Assembly (NCBI RefSeq): GCF_023016155.1
Contig: NZ_JALKBG010000003.1
Location: forward strand, 310,001 to 374,000
Direction of reading: 5' to 3'
DNA: 64,000 bases
From: Aliiroseovarius sp. F20344
GTDB lineage: Bacteria; Pseudomonadota; Alphaproteobacteria; Rhodobacterales; Rhodobacteraceae
Shown piece by piece: positions 17,148 through 25,741 of this stretch. The notes beneath the pieces were generated by a model, which saw only the letters and a list, made by a program, of their open reading frames with translations, was not told the DNA's origin and searched no databases. The first letter of the stretch is position 1. Each line of letters begins with the position of its first letter. Both the position numbers and the translations under genes were made by a program.

Positions 17148-17540
17148 ATGTTTGATAAATTGAGTATCTTCGCCAAGGCGAATGACCTTGCGCTCCACGC
17201 TGCGGCCCGGCAGTCCGTCATCGCACAGAACATTGCGAATGCGGATACGCCCGGGTATCGCGCACGCGACATCCCCTCGTTTGCCGAGGCATATCAGCCC
17301 GCGCGTACGGAACAATTGCGCGCCACACGCAGCAATCACATTGATGCCAGCCTGACAACAACTGCAAGCGCAGATGCGAACACCGTTTACCGCGCGGGTG
17401 CAATCTCACCCAATGGGAACTCTGTGTCGCTTGAGACTGAAATGATGATGGCTGCTGAGGCCAAGCGTGATCACGATCTGGCGCTGGCTGTTTATAAATC
17501 AACGCTGGGCATCGTGCGAAGCTCATTGGGGCGGAGGTAA
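17148..17540 (+). CDS. flgB: Flagellar basal-body rod protein FlgB
   Basis: FlgB is a proximal rod subunit. The rod signature QNIANADTPGYRARD lies near residues 27-41, and the C-terminal half ends in the helical segment MMAAEAKRDHDLALAVYKSTLGIVRS. The ATG at 17148 follows a GAGGGAG site and gives 130 residues. The longer open frame starting at 17055 would run through the fliI promoter region. It is the first gene of a rightward operon of rod, ring and export genes, and its 87-bp gap to fliI probably holds promoters for both. Confidence 0.93.
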   Translation: MFDKLSIFAKANDLALHAAARQSVIAQNIANADTPGYRARDIPSFAEAYQPARTEQLRATRSNHIDASLTTTASADANTVYRAGAISPNGNSVSLETEMMMAAEAKRDHDLALAVYKSTLGIVRSSLGRR

Positions 17541-17546
17541 CGGGCC

Positions 17547-17939
17547 ATGAGTGATCTTAGAAATTCAGTTGCAGCTGCTGCGTCGGGCATGAAAAGTCAG
17601 GCCAATCGCCTACGCCATGTCTCTGAAAACATCGCCAATGCGGACACTCCCGGATATCGCCGTAAGACGGTAAGCTTTCAGGCCGCCCTTGATGGTGGCC
17701 GCGCCACAGGATTGGTCGAAACAGGGCGGGTTCAGTTGGACAAAACGACCTTGCCCAGCATCTATGACCCATCTCACCCGCTTGCCGATGAAAGCGGACA
17801 TTACAAAGGTTCAAATGTGGACCTGATTATCGAGATTGCAGACGCACGCGAAGCGCAGCGCAGCTACGAAGCCAACCTAAAAATGTTCGATCAGTCGCGC
17901 CAGATGTCGCGCGGCTTGTTGGACCTGCTGCGTCGATAG
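17547..17939 (+). CDS. flgC: Flagellar basal-body rod protein FlgC
   Basis: FlgC is a proximal rod protein. It has the signature SENIANADTPGYRRK at about residues 27-41 and the conserved C-terminal motif SNVDLIIEIADAREAQRSYEANLKMF, in which an NVD is followed by RSYEAN, typical of FlgC. The 130-residue length is normal. GGAGG precedes the ATG, and only 6 bp separate it from flgB. Confidence 0.94.
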   Translation: MSDLRNSVAAAASGMKSQANRLRHVSENIANADTPGYRRKTVSFQAALDGGRATGLVETGRVQLDKTTLPSIYDPSHPLADESGHYKGSNVDLIIEIADAREAQRSYEANLKMFDQSRQMSRGLLDLLRR

Positions 17940-17950
17940 GAGGATAAGAC

Positions 17951-18241
17951 ATGGATATTCGCGCATCACTCGCCTCGCAGCAATATGCAGCTTCGCGCCA
18001 AGCGGCTCAGCCCACACCAACGGATGAACAAAAAGTGAACAACTTTGCGGGGGTCGCACAAGACTTCGCGCAAACGCTTCAATCAAGCGAACAGACGGCA
18101 ATGGCAGCCCTGTCTGGGGACGCGGACCCGCATGCTTTGGTCCAAGCGCTGGCCCAGACTGAACTGGCTGTCGAAACGGCTGTCACCGTACGTGACAAAG
18201 TCGTCGAGGCGTATCAGGAAATCCTAAGGATGCCTGTCTGA
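17951..18241 (+). CDS. fliE: Hook-basal body protein FliE
   Basis: FliE joins the MS ring to the rod. The 96-residue protein ends with the family pattern DPHALVQALAQTELAVETAVTVRDKVVEAYQEILRMPV, including the C-terminal YQEILRMPV that is typical of FliE. The N-terminal part is less conserved. It lies between flgC (11 bp) and fliQ (4-bp ATGA overlap), the usual flgB-flgC-fliE grouping. Confidence 0.9.
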   Translation: MDIRASLASQQYAASRQAAQPTPTDEQKVNNFAGVAQDFAQTLQSSEQTAMAALSGDADPHALVQALAQTELAVETAVTVRDKVVEAYQEILRMPV

Positions 18242-18510
18242 TGATGGATGAGGTCATATTCTACGACACATTGCGCGCTGGCCTTTGGAACGCTGTTCTG
18301 ATCTCGCTTCCGATCTTATCGGTGGCGTTGGTTGCAGGCCTGATTGTTGGTCTGTTTCAAGCTCTGACCTCAATTCAAGAAATGACACTGACCTTTGTGC
18401 CCAAACTGGTCGCAATCCTGGTCGTTTTTTGGGGCAGCATGGGCTTCATGACCGAAACGCTGGTCGGCTTTTTCCAATTGCGCGTCATTCCATTGATCGC
18501 GGGAGGATAG
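18241..18510 (+). CDS. fliQ: Flagellar export apparatus membrane protein FliQ
   Basis: FliQ is a small inner-membrane component of the export gate. In 89 residues it has two hydrophobic helices (about 15-40 and 52-78) around the conserved GLIVGLFQALTSIQEMTLTFVPK segment that marks FliQ and its type III homologues. The start overlaps the fliE stop; the ATG three bases later is an alternative. fliP and fliR, its usual partners, are not in this window. Confidence 0.93.
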   Translation: MMDEVIFYDTLRAGLWNAVLISLPILSVALVAGLIVGLFQALTSIQEMTLTFVPKLVAILVVFWGSMGFMTETLVGFFQLRVIPLIAGG

Positions 18511-18511
18511 A

Positions 18512-19231
18512 ATGGACAATATCGGCTACACTTCCCTGACCCGACAATCTGGTTTGATGCGCGAAATGCAGAGCATCGCCAACAACATTGCCAATTCCTC
18601 GACCACAGGTTTTCGGCGTGAAGGCGTTGTTTTTTCTGAATACATTCATGCGCTTGAAAGACATGATCCCTCACTTTCCATGGCCACTGCCAACGCTCGC
18701 GCCTTGAACCTTGAGCAAGGTGCGCTGACCCAAACCGGCGGCACATTCGACTTTGCGATCGAGGGCGATGGGTTCTTTCTTCTGGACGGTCCGACGGGCC
18801 AGTTTCTGACGCGGGCGGGAGTGTTTACCCCGTCATCGGAAGGCGAGCTGGTGACACTGGATGGATATCGCCTGCTGGATGGTGGCGGATCGCCTGTTTT
18901 CATCCCACCTGATGCACAATCCGTTTCGCTTTCGGCGGATGGAACACTGTCAGCAGATGGGCGGGCGCTTGCCCTGATTGGCCTATACTCGCCGTTGGAT
19001 CACACTGATCTTCAGCACCGCGACGGCGTGCGTTTTGAAGCCCCAGGAGGGGTCCAGCCAGCATTGACCGACGCCACGATCCTCCAAGGTTTTGTAGAAG
19101 GGTCGAACGTCGATCCCATCGCTGAAATCGCCCGCATGATCGAGGTTCAGCGCAGCTATGAGCTGGGACAGAAGTTCATGGAGAAAGAGGATGAGCGCAT
19201 CCGCTCGGTCACAAAAACGGTCATCGGATAA
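18512..19231 (+). CDS. flgF: Flagellar basal-body rod protein FlgF
   Basis: FlgF is a proximal rod protein. It has an N-terminal rod signature (IANNIANSSTTGFRREG), the mid-region FAIEGDGFFLLDGPTGQFLTRAGVF and the C-terminal flagellar motif VEGSNVDPIAEIARMIEVQRSYELGQKF. The 239-residue length and the order flgF-flgG separate it from FlgG. Start context is good (GGAGG before ATG), with one base between fliQ and the start. Confidence 0.93.
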   Translation: MDNIGYTSLTRQSGLMREMQSIANNIANSSTTGFRREGVVFSEYIHALERHDPSLSMATANARALNLEQGALTQTGGTFDFAIEGDGFFLLDGPTGQFLTRAGVFTPSSEGELVTLDGYRLLDGGGSPVFIPPDAQSVSLSADGTLSADGRALALIGLYSPLDHTDLQHRDGVRFEAPGGVQPALTDATILQGFVEGSNVDPIAEIARMIEVQRSYELGQKFMEKEDERIRSVTKTVIG

Positions 19232-19243
19232 GAGGAGCCCCCA

Positions 19244-20029
19244 ATGCGCGCTTTGAACATTGCAGCAACCGGAATGTTGGCCCAGCAAATGCGGGTCGAA
19301 ACGATATCAAACAACCTCGCGAATATGTCGACGACGGGTTACAATACCAGACGGGCAGAGTTTGCTGACCTTCATTATCAACAAGCCACGCGGGCGGGTA
19401 CGATCAACGCCTCGGACGGGACAGTTTTACCCACTGGTGTGCAGCTTGGACTGGGCGTGCGTCCCACCTCGGTCACCATGATGATGCAACAAGGCACGCT
19501 GGCACAAACCGGTGGCGATCTGGACATTGCAATCGAGGGGCGTGGCTATCTTGAGGTCACCCTGCCATCAGGTGCGTCTGCGTTCACCCGTGACGGCGGA
19601 TTGAAGCTTTCCGGCGGCGGGTTGATTGTCACATCGGACGGTTATCCGGTTACCCCAGAAGTCACGATTCCAAGCGACGCGCGCCAGATCTCAATCAATT
19701 CTGACGGCGAGGTCTATGCCTATTTCGACAATACGGTCGAACCCGAGTTGATGGGGGCTTTCACGCTTGCCAGCTTCACCAATGACAAGGGGCTTGAGGC
19801 GATCGGGTCCAATCTGTTTCGCGAAACCCCCGCCTCGGGCACAGCATTTGTGGGTGCCCCGGGTGAGGATGGGCGCGGCACGCTTCGGCAGGGGTATCTG
19901 GAAAACAGCTCTGTCGATGCAGTGCGCGAAATTACAGAGCTGATCGCAGCACAGCGTGGGTACGAGCTTAACTCGAAAGTTATCACAGCCGCCGACCAGA
20001 TGCTGGCTGCAACGACACAGGTGCGCTGA
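19244..20029 (+). CDS. flgG: Flagellar distal rod protein FlgG
   Basis: FlgG builds the distal rod. The opening MRALNIAATGMLAQQMRVETISNNLANMSTTGYN is characteristic, as are DLDIAIEGRGYLEVTLPSG and the C-terminal LENSSVDAVREITELIAAQRGYELNSKVI. The 261 residues match the family length closely. The stop overlaps the flgA start. Confidence 0.95.
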   Translation: MRALNIAATGMLAQQMRVETISNNLANMSTTGYNTRRAEFADLHYQQATRAGTINASDGTVLPTGVQLGLGVRPTSVTMMMQQGTLAQTGGDLDIAIEGRGYLEVTLPSGASAFTRDGGLKLSGGGLIVTSDGYPVTPEVTIPSDARQISINSDGEVYAYFDNTVEPELMGAFTLASFTNDKGLEAIGSNLFRETPASGTAFVGAPGEDGRGTLRQGYLENSSVDAVREITELIAAQRGYELNSKVITAADQMLAATTQVR

Positions 20030-20466
20030 TGAGATACCTGTTTCTTCTGGCCCTGATGATTAGTGCTTTTCCTAGCTTTGCTGAAACTGTCATTGCGGCC
20101 CGGAATATCCGTCCCGGTATGATCGTGACTGCGCAGGATGTAAAACTTAGTGCGGCAGATCTCGCGGGTGGCTTTCAGCTTGCTGCCGATGTCATCGGAC
20201 AAGAGGCTCGCACAGTGCTTTATGCAGGTCGGCCGGTCCTGCCCAGCGACATCGGCCCGCCAGCCGTGATCGACCGCAATCAGATCGTGACGCTGATCTA
20301 TACCGCCGGACAGATGACCATTCTGACCGAAGGGCGCAGCCTTGGCCGCGCGGCTATCGGTGATCGCGTCAGGGTCATGAACCTTGCTTCGCGCACGACA
20401 GTTACTGGGTCCGTGTCATCCACTGGTGACGTCATCGTTTCGAACACCCTCATTCACGTACAATAA
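20029..20466 (+). CDS. flgA: Flagella P-ring assembly chaperone FlgA
   Basis: FlgA is a periplasmic chaperone for the P-ring protein FlgI. A signal peptide is evident (MRYLFLLALMISAFPSFAETV, cleavage near residue 19). The mature part is a SAF-like domain with ARNIRPGMIVTAQDV and the conserved VIGQEARTVLYAGRPV, ending in GDRVRVMNLASRTTVTGSV. At 145 residues it is a short-form FlgA. It overlaps flgG and precedes flgH. flgI, the client gene, is not in the window. Confidence 0.88.
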   Translation: MRYLFLLALMISAFPSFAETVIAARNIRPGMIVTAQDVKLSAADLAGGFQLAADVIGQEARTVLYAGRPVLPSDIGPPAVIDRNQIVTLIYTAGQMTILTEGRSLGRAAIGDRVRVMNLASRTTVTGSVSSTGDVIVSNTLIHVQ

Positions 20467-20475
20467 GGAAAACCC

Positions 20476-21204
20476 ATGCGTTCCATCCTGCCCCTCATTG
20501 CAATTGCTGTGCTAACCACTGCCTGTTCGCGCGTGGAAAACATTGGAAAGGCGCCCGATCTGAATCCCGTTGAATTGAGCGCTGAACATCAAGCCATGAA
20601 CGCTTCGGCCCTGCCGCAAAGTATTCCACCGCAAGGATCGGTGGACCGATCGTCATTGTGGAGCGGCGGCCGGCAATCCCTGTTGGGGGATCGGCGCGCG
20701 CAGCAAGCCGGGGATATTCTGACAGTTGTCATCGAGATCAATGACCGGGCCGAGTTCTCAAACACCTCAGCCCGCGCCCGAGGCGCGTCCGAGGAAATGG
20801 GCATACCCAACCTGTTTGGCCTGCCGCAATCCATCGACAAGGATCTTCCCGAAGGCGCGTCGCTTGGAAAGGCGGTCGGATTGTCGTCCAGCAGTTCGTT
20901 CAATGGAAACGGTTCCGTGAAGCGCAATGAGAAGCTTGAGCTGCGTGTAGCAGCCACCGTTTTGGGAACGTTGCCAAATGGCGTTCTGCAGATCCAGGGC
21001 ACACAAGAAGTACGAGTGAACTTCGAGTTGCGCGAGCTTCTGGTCACCGGATTTGTGCGGCCTGAAGACATCTCGCGCCAGAACGAAATCCCATATGACA
21101 AAATCGCATCAGCACGCATTTCCTATGGTGGACGCGGGCAAATCAGCGACGTCCAGCAACCACGCTATGGTCAGCAAGCCGCTGATATCATTCTGCCGTT
21201 CTAA
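20476..21204 (+). CDS. flgH: Flagellar L-ring lipoprotein FlgH
   Basis: FlgH forms the outer-membrane L ring. It begins with a lipoprotein signal (MRSILPLIAIAVLTTACSR, lipobox TTAC), followed by the conserved SLWSGGRQSLLGDRRAQQAGDILTVVIEINDRAEFSN and a C-terminal GFVRPEDISRQNEIPYDKIASARISYGGRG. The 242 residues are normal. A clear AAGGAAAA site precedes the ATG. Confidence 0.94.
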   Translation: MRSILPLIAIAVLTTACSRVENIGKAPDLNPVELSAEHQAMNASALPQSIPPQGSVDRSSLWSGGRQSLLGDRRAQQAGDILTVVIEINDRAEFSNTSARARGASEEMGIPNLFGLPQSIDKDLPEGASLGKAVGLSSSSSFNGNGSVKRNEKLELRVAATVLGTLPNGVLQIQGTQEVRVNFELRELLVTGFVRPEDISRQNEIPYDKIASARISYGGRGQISDVQQPRYGQQAADIILPF

Positions 21205-21215
21205 GGAGGACACCC

Positions 21216-21701
21216 ATGGGTAAGCTTATTCCCATCATCTTGGCATTGATTGGGCTTGGGGTCGGCGCTGCTGCAGGCATGATGCTCAAACCCGAACCTG
21301 AGATTGCCCTAACGGATCCGTGCGCAGACACAAAGTCTGCAAAAGGCGAACCGGAGGAAGCCGAGAAAGCGGAAACCGATACGGAATTCGTCAAGATCAA
21401 CAACCAGTTTGTTATCCCGGTTGTGGCCGATGGGAACATTTCATCTCTGGTCGTGATGTCGCTGAATGTCGAGGTTGATTTGGGCAGCCGGGAAGCCGTC
21501 TACAAGCGCGAACCAAAACTGCGCGATGAGTTTTTGCAGGTGATGTTCAACCACGCAAATACCGGTGGCTTTGATGGGATGTTTACACAATCTAGCCGTA
21601 TGGATCCCCTGCGCTCGGCTCTGGTTGAGGTGGCCCGGTCCATTTTGGGTCCCAGCGTGAAAGACGTTTTGGTCACCAACATCGTCCGGCAGGATACGTA
21701 G
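21216..21701 (+). CDS. fliL: Flagellar basal body-associated protein FliL (family)
   Basis: FliL is a single-span inner-membrane protein near the stator that influences torque and stator stability. The 161 residues start with a transmembrane helix (KLIPIILALIGLGVGAAAGMML). An acidic Glu/Lys linker and a periplasmic domain with FVKINNQFVIPVV and SLNVEVD follow. It is the last gene of the flagellar run. The next gene belongs to an unrelated catabolic locus, so the motility cluster ends abruptly here. Confidence 0.8.
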   Translation: MGKLIPIILALIGLGVGAAAGMMLKPEPEIALTDPCADTKSAKGEPEEAEKAETDTEFVKINNQFVIPVVADGNISSLVVMSLNVEVDLGSREAVYKREPKLRDEFLQVMFNHANTGGFDGMFTQSSRMDPLRSALVEVARSILGPSVKDVLVTNIVRQDT

Positions 21702-21738
21702 GATTTCGTAACTCAGATAACGAATTCGCTATATATAT

Positions 21739-21752
21739 TTGAAACGCTTCAA
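21739..21752. promoter_or_regulatory. Inverted repeat upstream of the GntR gene
   Basis: TTGAA (21739-21743) and TTCAA (21748-21752) flank ACGC, in an AT-rich stretch 46 bp before the GntR-family start. The position suits an autoregulatory operator. The repeat is short and could be chance. Confidence 0.3.
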
Positions 21753-21797
21753 CCCCTTGAACGAAATTGCTAGGCTGCTTGAAAATGGGGGAACTGA

Positions 21798-22451
21798 ATG
21801 CAGCTTAAATCCGTGGACGTGTCAAAGACAGCGTCAGCCACCACCATAATCTTTGAAGCCTTGAAACAGGCTATTGTGGAAGGCGAGTTGGAAGATGGCA
21901 CACCATTGCGACAGGATGAAATTGCCAAGATGTTTAACACATCGCGCATTCCCGTCCGTGAAGCCATTTTGAAGCTAGAAGAGCATGGGCTCGTCACATC
22001 ACGGCGATACAAAGGTGCCGTGGTATCCTCACTTTCTCATGATGAACTTCGCGAGATTTTTGACTTCCGCGTACTTTTAGAACCTCACGTGATCGCAAAA
22101 GCTGTTCCGCAGATGACTCCTGAAATTCTTCACACCGCACGCGGTTACTGCGAAGCTCTGGCGATCTCTAATGACTCCGCTGAGTGGGGGGATCTTAATC
22201 GCAAGTTTCACGCGACACATTACGCGGCCAGCGGATTGACCTATCACTTGGCTGCCATCGACGGCGCGCTAGACCGCATTGATCGGTATCTTCGGGCACG
22301 GATCATGCTTGATGACGGAATGATACGCGCGAATAATGATCACCTTCTAATTCAGGTGTCCTGCGAAGAAGGGGATGTGGAACGTGCTGCGGAGCTTACA
22401 CTGAATCATATCGAACAGGCACGTGACAACCTGATGGCCTATCTGAAATAG
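21798..22451 (+). CDS. GntR-family transcriptional regulator (FCD/FadR subfamily)
   Basis: This 217-residue regulator has an N-terminal winged helix (FEALKQAIVEGELEDGTPLRQDEIAKMFNTSRIPVREAILKLEEHGLV, about 16-65) and an all-helical FCD ligand-binding C-domain. The FCD metal or ligand residues appear in EIFDFRVLLEPHVIAKA, NRKFHATHYAASG and the terminal HLLIQVSCEEGDVERAAELTLNHIEQA. FCD regulators usually respond to organic acids made by nearby catabolic genes. It is convergent, by 24 bp, with the FAH-family gene that ends the peptide-type ABC operon, which is the best candidate target. The ligand is unknown. Confidence 0.88.
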   Translation: MQLKSVDVSKTASATTIIFEALKQAIVEGELEDGTPLRQDEIAKMFNTSRIPVREAILKLEEHGLVTSRRYKGAVVSSLSHDELREIFDFRVLLEPHVIAKAVPQMTPEILHTARGYCEALAISNDSAEWGDLNRKFHATHYAASGLTYHLAAIDGALDRIDRYLRARIMLDDGMIRANNDHLLIQVSCEEGDVERAAELTLNHIEQARDNLMAYLK

Positions 22452-22475
22452 GTGCTAGCTTACGGTTTGGCAAAA

Positions 22476-23168
22476 CTAGCTTTGCTGAACCTTGTTGATA
22501 ACCGATCCAAGCCCGTCGATCTGCGCCACACAAGTATCACCGGGTTTGAGCGGCCCCACTCCTTCGGGCGTGCCGGTGAAGATCAGATCACCTGCGTGTA
22601 GTTCAACCAAGCTAGATAGGTATGAAATTACGTCGGCAACCGGCCAGATCAGATCTGAGATATCCGAGCTTTGCCGGAGCTCCCCGTTGACCGCTAATGA
22701 AATGCCACCCTGTGCGAAATGCCCAACAGACTGTGCGGGGTGCAGCGCACCGCAAGGGGCAGAGCGGTCAAAACCTTTTGCCATATCCCAAGGGCGTCCC
22801 GCCGATTTGGCATCCGCCTGAACATCCCGCCTCGTCAAATCATTTCCGACAGCATATCCCCAGACGTGATCCAGAGCTTCATCGACTGCGATATCCGCCC
22901 CGCCCTTTCCAATCGCAACAACAAGTTCCACCTCGTGATGCAGGTTCGAAGTGCCGGGTGGGAAAGGAATACTGGCCCCGTCTGGGACTAGGGCATCCGC
23001 GGGCTTTGTGAAGAAAAAAGGCAGCTCCCGCTCTGGGTTCGATCCCATTTCGCGCGCGTGTGCCGCATAGTTCTGTCCAACGCAAAAGATCCTGCGCACC
23101 GGAAATTTCTGGTCAGAATTTGTAATTGGCAGGAACGGTTGTTCGGGTGCGGGAATGGCCCAAGTCAT
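22476..23168 (-). CDS. Fumarylacetoacetate hydrolase-family protein
   Basis: Members hydrolyse C-C bonds in beta-diketo acids (acylpyruvates, fumarylpyruvate) or act as hydratases or decarboxylases, using a divalent metal. The 230-residue protein has the family opening RRIFCVGQNYAAHAREMG, the metal-binding acidic residues in NLHHEVELVVAIGKGG, and GYAVGNDLTRRDVQ. The C-terminal GDLIFTGTPEGVGPLKPGD is classic. The ATG at 23168 overlaps the stop of the upstream hydrolase (ATGA), which fixes the start. It is the last gene downstream of the ABC genes, so its substrate may derive from the imported compound. Confidence 0.88.
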   Translation of the reverse strand: MTWAIPAPEQPFLPITNSDQKFPVRRIFCVGQNYAAHAREMGSNPERELPFFFTKPADALVPDGASIPFPPGTSNLHHEVELVVAIGKGGADIAVDEALDHVWGYAVGNDLTRRDVQADAKSAGRPWDMAKGFDRSAPCGALHPAQSVGHFAQGGISLAVNGELRQSSDISDLIWPVADVISYLSSLVELHAGDLIFTGTPEGVGPLKPGDTCVAQIDGLGSVINKVQQS

Positions 23169-24001
23169 TTCAGGAATACCTTGCCTTTCATCGTATCTGC
23201 AATCGGAGCCCCCAACAGCGAAAGAACCGTTGGGGCCAATTGGGTCTGACACAGAATATCACTGTCATCGACAATACGTGCATCCCCAAAATAGTATAGC
23301 GCGACATCCTGCTGCAAATCTTCGTGCCCGCCATGATGCCCGCGATCCGTCTGACCGTGATCTGCCGTGACAATCACGTCGTAGCCTTGATCCCGCCAAC
23401 GTTTGATGAAGGGGGCCAGCTGTTCATCCATCTTAAAACAGGCCTCATCCATCTCGGCGCAATTATGTCCGAACCTATGCCCCATGCTGTCCAGCGTGCA
23501 GGTATGAAGGATGCCGTAGTCAATGCCTTTGCGTTCGCACAGCATGGTGAGGGTTCCGAACAAATCCACGTCTGCAGGCGTACACTGATTGATCAGGCCG
23601 TAGCCCGTCATGGTATGGAACCGGCCGTGGTTGATCGAACTGCTTTCTGGCTCATCATATTCAAGGTCGCGCACCACGTCGAAGGGCGCGCGATTGAAAA
23701 ACTCAGACCAGAAGGAGTGGGTAACGGCTCCGGTAACACCACCGGCCTTTCGGACTTGGCTAAATATGTCGTCGTGACGCAAACGGGACACATCATGATT
23801 GCCGGTACAGCCATGCTCTTGCGGGGTGACACCGGTGTGGATGGACGCATAACAACTGGCCGAGGTCGACGGCAGCACCGCACGCATCTTCAGAAGCATG
23901 GCATCCCCTGACTGAACCCAACCTTCCAAATTGCCAAAAAGCCTGCGCCAGTTTCGATGCGGCACTCCATCAATGATGAGAAGTAAAAGCTTCGTATCCA
24001 C
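23165..24001 (-). CDS. Alkaline phosphatase-superfamily hydrolase (phosphodiesterase-like)
   Basis: The fold is that of two-metal alkaline-phosphatase-superfamily enzymes that cleave phosphate mono- or diesters or phosphonates. Visible metal and nucleophile elements are D11 in LLIIDG, T46 in LPSTSAS, TGVTPQEHG, DSMGHRFGH and TADHGQTDRGHHGGH. At 278 residues it is compact compared with nucleotide pyrophosphatases, and it has no signal peptide, so it should act in the cytosol on an imported or internal substrate. It is coupled by a 4-bp overlap to the FAH-family gene and lies about 100 bp past the ABC ATPase gene. Confidence 0.82.
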   Translation of the reverse strand: MDTKLLLLIIDGVPHRNWRRLFGNLEGWVQSGDAMLLKMRAVLPSTSASCYASIHTGVTPQEHGCTGNHDVSRLRHDDIFSQVRKAGGVTGAVTHSFWSEFFNRAPFDVVRDLEYDEPESSSINHGRFHTMTGYGLINQCTPADVDLFGTLTMLCERKGIDYGILHTCTLDSMGHRFGHNCAEMDEACFKMDEQLAPFIKRWRDQGYDVIVTADHGQTDRGHHGGHEDLQQDVALYYFGDARIVDDSDILCQTQLAPTVLSLLGAPIADTMKGKVFLK

Positions 24002-24054
24002 GCCAGCACCTCCGTTTCACATTCAGATATTCTTTGACCACTTTACGAACGAAA

Positions 24055-24083
24055 GCCGGAGACGCAATTGCTGTGTCCCCGGC
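24055..24083 (-). terminator. Stem-loop after the ABC ATPase gene
   Basis: GCCGG (24055-24059) pairs with CCGGC (24079-24083), with inner pairs GAC/GTC and CA/TG. On the reverse strand a short TTT follows the stem. It lies 21 bp past the ABC ATPase stop, between the transporter genes and the two downstream enzymes, and may reduce their expression. Confidence 0.5.
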
Positions 24084-24103
24084 TCAGTCAAATTTTGAAC
24101 AGA

Positions 24104-25741
24104 TCAGTTGCCCGCGCTTTCCATCTTGCGATTCGTGACAACTTCCTCCAGCCAACCAAGGCGCATTTCCGGCACTGAGCTGAGCAAAAGGTCGGTATAG
24201 TCATCGAACGGGGGTGCTAGAACCTCGGCCTTCGGGCCATAGCGCACAACACGACCCTGATACATCACGGCGATGCTGTCCGCGATCGCTTTAACCGTTG
24301 CAAGGTCGTGCGTAATGAACAGATAGGCCACGTTTTCGATCTTCTGAAGGTTTTCCAGAAGCTTCAAAATGCCGTCCGCAACCAATGGATCGAGTGCCGA
24401 GGTGACCTCATCACAGATGATCACCTTGGGTTTCGCGGCCAGCGCACGAGCGATACAGACACGCTGTTTTTGTCCACCCGAAAGCTCGGCGGGGTAACGA
24501 TCCATAAAGGCTTCGCCCAGCTCGATCTCATCCAGAAGTTCGATGATCCGCTTCTTCTTTTCAGCGCCCTTCATGCCGAAATAGAACTCTAGCGGGCGAC
24601 CGATAATCGTTCCCACGGTTTGGCGCGGGTTCATCGCAACATCTGCCATCTGATAGATCATCTGAAGCTCGCGCAGATCATCGCGTGACCGGCCTTCCAG
24701 ATCCGAAGACAGATCGCGACCATCAAAGATGATCTTGCCATCACGTGGCGGCAAAAGCCCTGTGATCACGCGCGCCGTCGTCGACTTGCCAGACCCGGAT
24801 TCACCCACAACTGCCAAGGTTTGACCCGGATGAAGCTCCATCGTGACATTGTGCAGCACGTCGAAATTCGTGCCCTTGTAGCGGGCCGTCACATTCTGAA
24901 CCGTCAGCACAGGGTTGTCGGTGGGCTGTTGCCCGTCATGTTGGGTCGAACGCACGGACACAAGGTCACGCGTATACTCTTCCTTGGGGTGGTTGATGAT
25001 CTGATCCGTGGTGCCATGTTCAACCATCTCACCCATTTTTAGCACCATAATCTCGTCCGAGACTTGTGCGACAACGGCAAGGTCATGCGTGATATAAAGC
25101 GCGGCTACGCCTGTATCCCGAATGGCATCCTTGATGGCCATTAAAACATCGATCTGAGTCGTCACGTCCAACGCTGTGGTGGGTTCGTCGAACACCACCA
25201 AATCCGGCTCAGGGCAAAGCGCCAAAGCCGTCATGCAACGCTGAAGCTGACCACCCGACACTTGGTGGGGATAGCGATCGCCGATGTTTTCAGGATCCGG
25301 CAGACCCAGCTTAGTGAACAGCTCTACCGCGCGCGCTTCGGCCTCCTTCTTCGAGAACTTGCCCTGATGCAGCGAGGCTTCGATCACCTGCTCCATGATC
25401 TTCTTGGCGGGGTTAAAGCTGGCGGCAGCCGATTGGCTGACATAAGTCACTTCAGTTCCGCGAAGCTTGCGCAAATCACGAAGGCTGGTGCCTAGAATCT
25501 CGCGACCATTGACCCAGACCTTGCCACCGGTGATCTCGACCCCACCGCGGCCATAGGCCATCGAGGCCAGACCGATAGTAGATTTCCCGGCCCCGGATTC
25601 CCCGATCAGACCCAGCACCTTGCCCTTTTCAAGTTCAAAGGACACGCCGTGCACGATCTCGATATCGCGGGGCTTTTCGCCCGGCGGATAAATCCGCGCG
25701 CCGATTTTTAGATCTTCGACCTTCAGAAGTGTATCGCTCAT
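24104..25741 (-). CDS. Dual ATP-binding protein of a peptide-type ABC transporter (DppD-DppF fused)
   Basis: The 545 residues carry two complete nucleotide-binding domains, each with Walker A (GESGAGKST near the start, GESGSGKST in the second half), a signature (VSGGQLQR, LSGGQKQR) and Walker B (VVFDEPTTALD, IICDEVTSALD). This fuses the two ATPases that enterobacterial dipeptide, oligopeptide or nickel importers encode separately. It overlaps the permease gene upstream by 4 bp. The ligand is not evident and could be a peptide, an opine, a glycoside or a phosphorus compound. Confidence 0.92.
   Translation of the reverse strand: MSDTLLKVEDLKIGARIYPPGEKPRDIEIVHGVSFELEKGKVLGLIGESGAGKSTIGLASMAYGRGGVEITGGKVWVNGREILGTSLRDLRKLRGTEVTYVSQSAAASFNPAKKIMEQVIEASLHQGKFSKKEAEARAVELFTKLGLPDPENIGDRYPHQVSGGQLQRCMTALALCPEPDLVVFDEPTTALDVTTQIDVLMAIKDAIRDTGVAALYITHDLAVVAQVSDEIMVLKMGEMVEHGTTDQIINHPKEEYTRDLVSVRSTQHDGQQPTDNPVLTVQNVTARYKGTNFDVLHNVTMELHPGQTLAVVGESGSGKSTTARVITGLLPPRDGKIIFDGRDLSSDLEGRSRDDLRELQMIYQMADVAMNPRQTVGTIIGRPLEFYFGMKGAEKKKRIIELLDEIELGEAFMDRYPAELSGGQKQRVCIARALAAKPKVIICDEVTSALDPLVADGILKLLENLQKIENVAYLFITHDLATVKAIADSIAVMYQGRVVRYGPKAEVLAPPFDDYTDLLLSSVPEMRLGWLEEVVTNRKMESAGN

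Noticed and set aside
17066-17339. Longer N-terminus for FliI
   Set aside because: The extra 91 codons do not resemble FliI and would cover the flgB promoter and start. An AGGAG site favours the short form.
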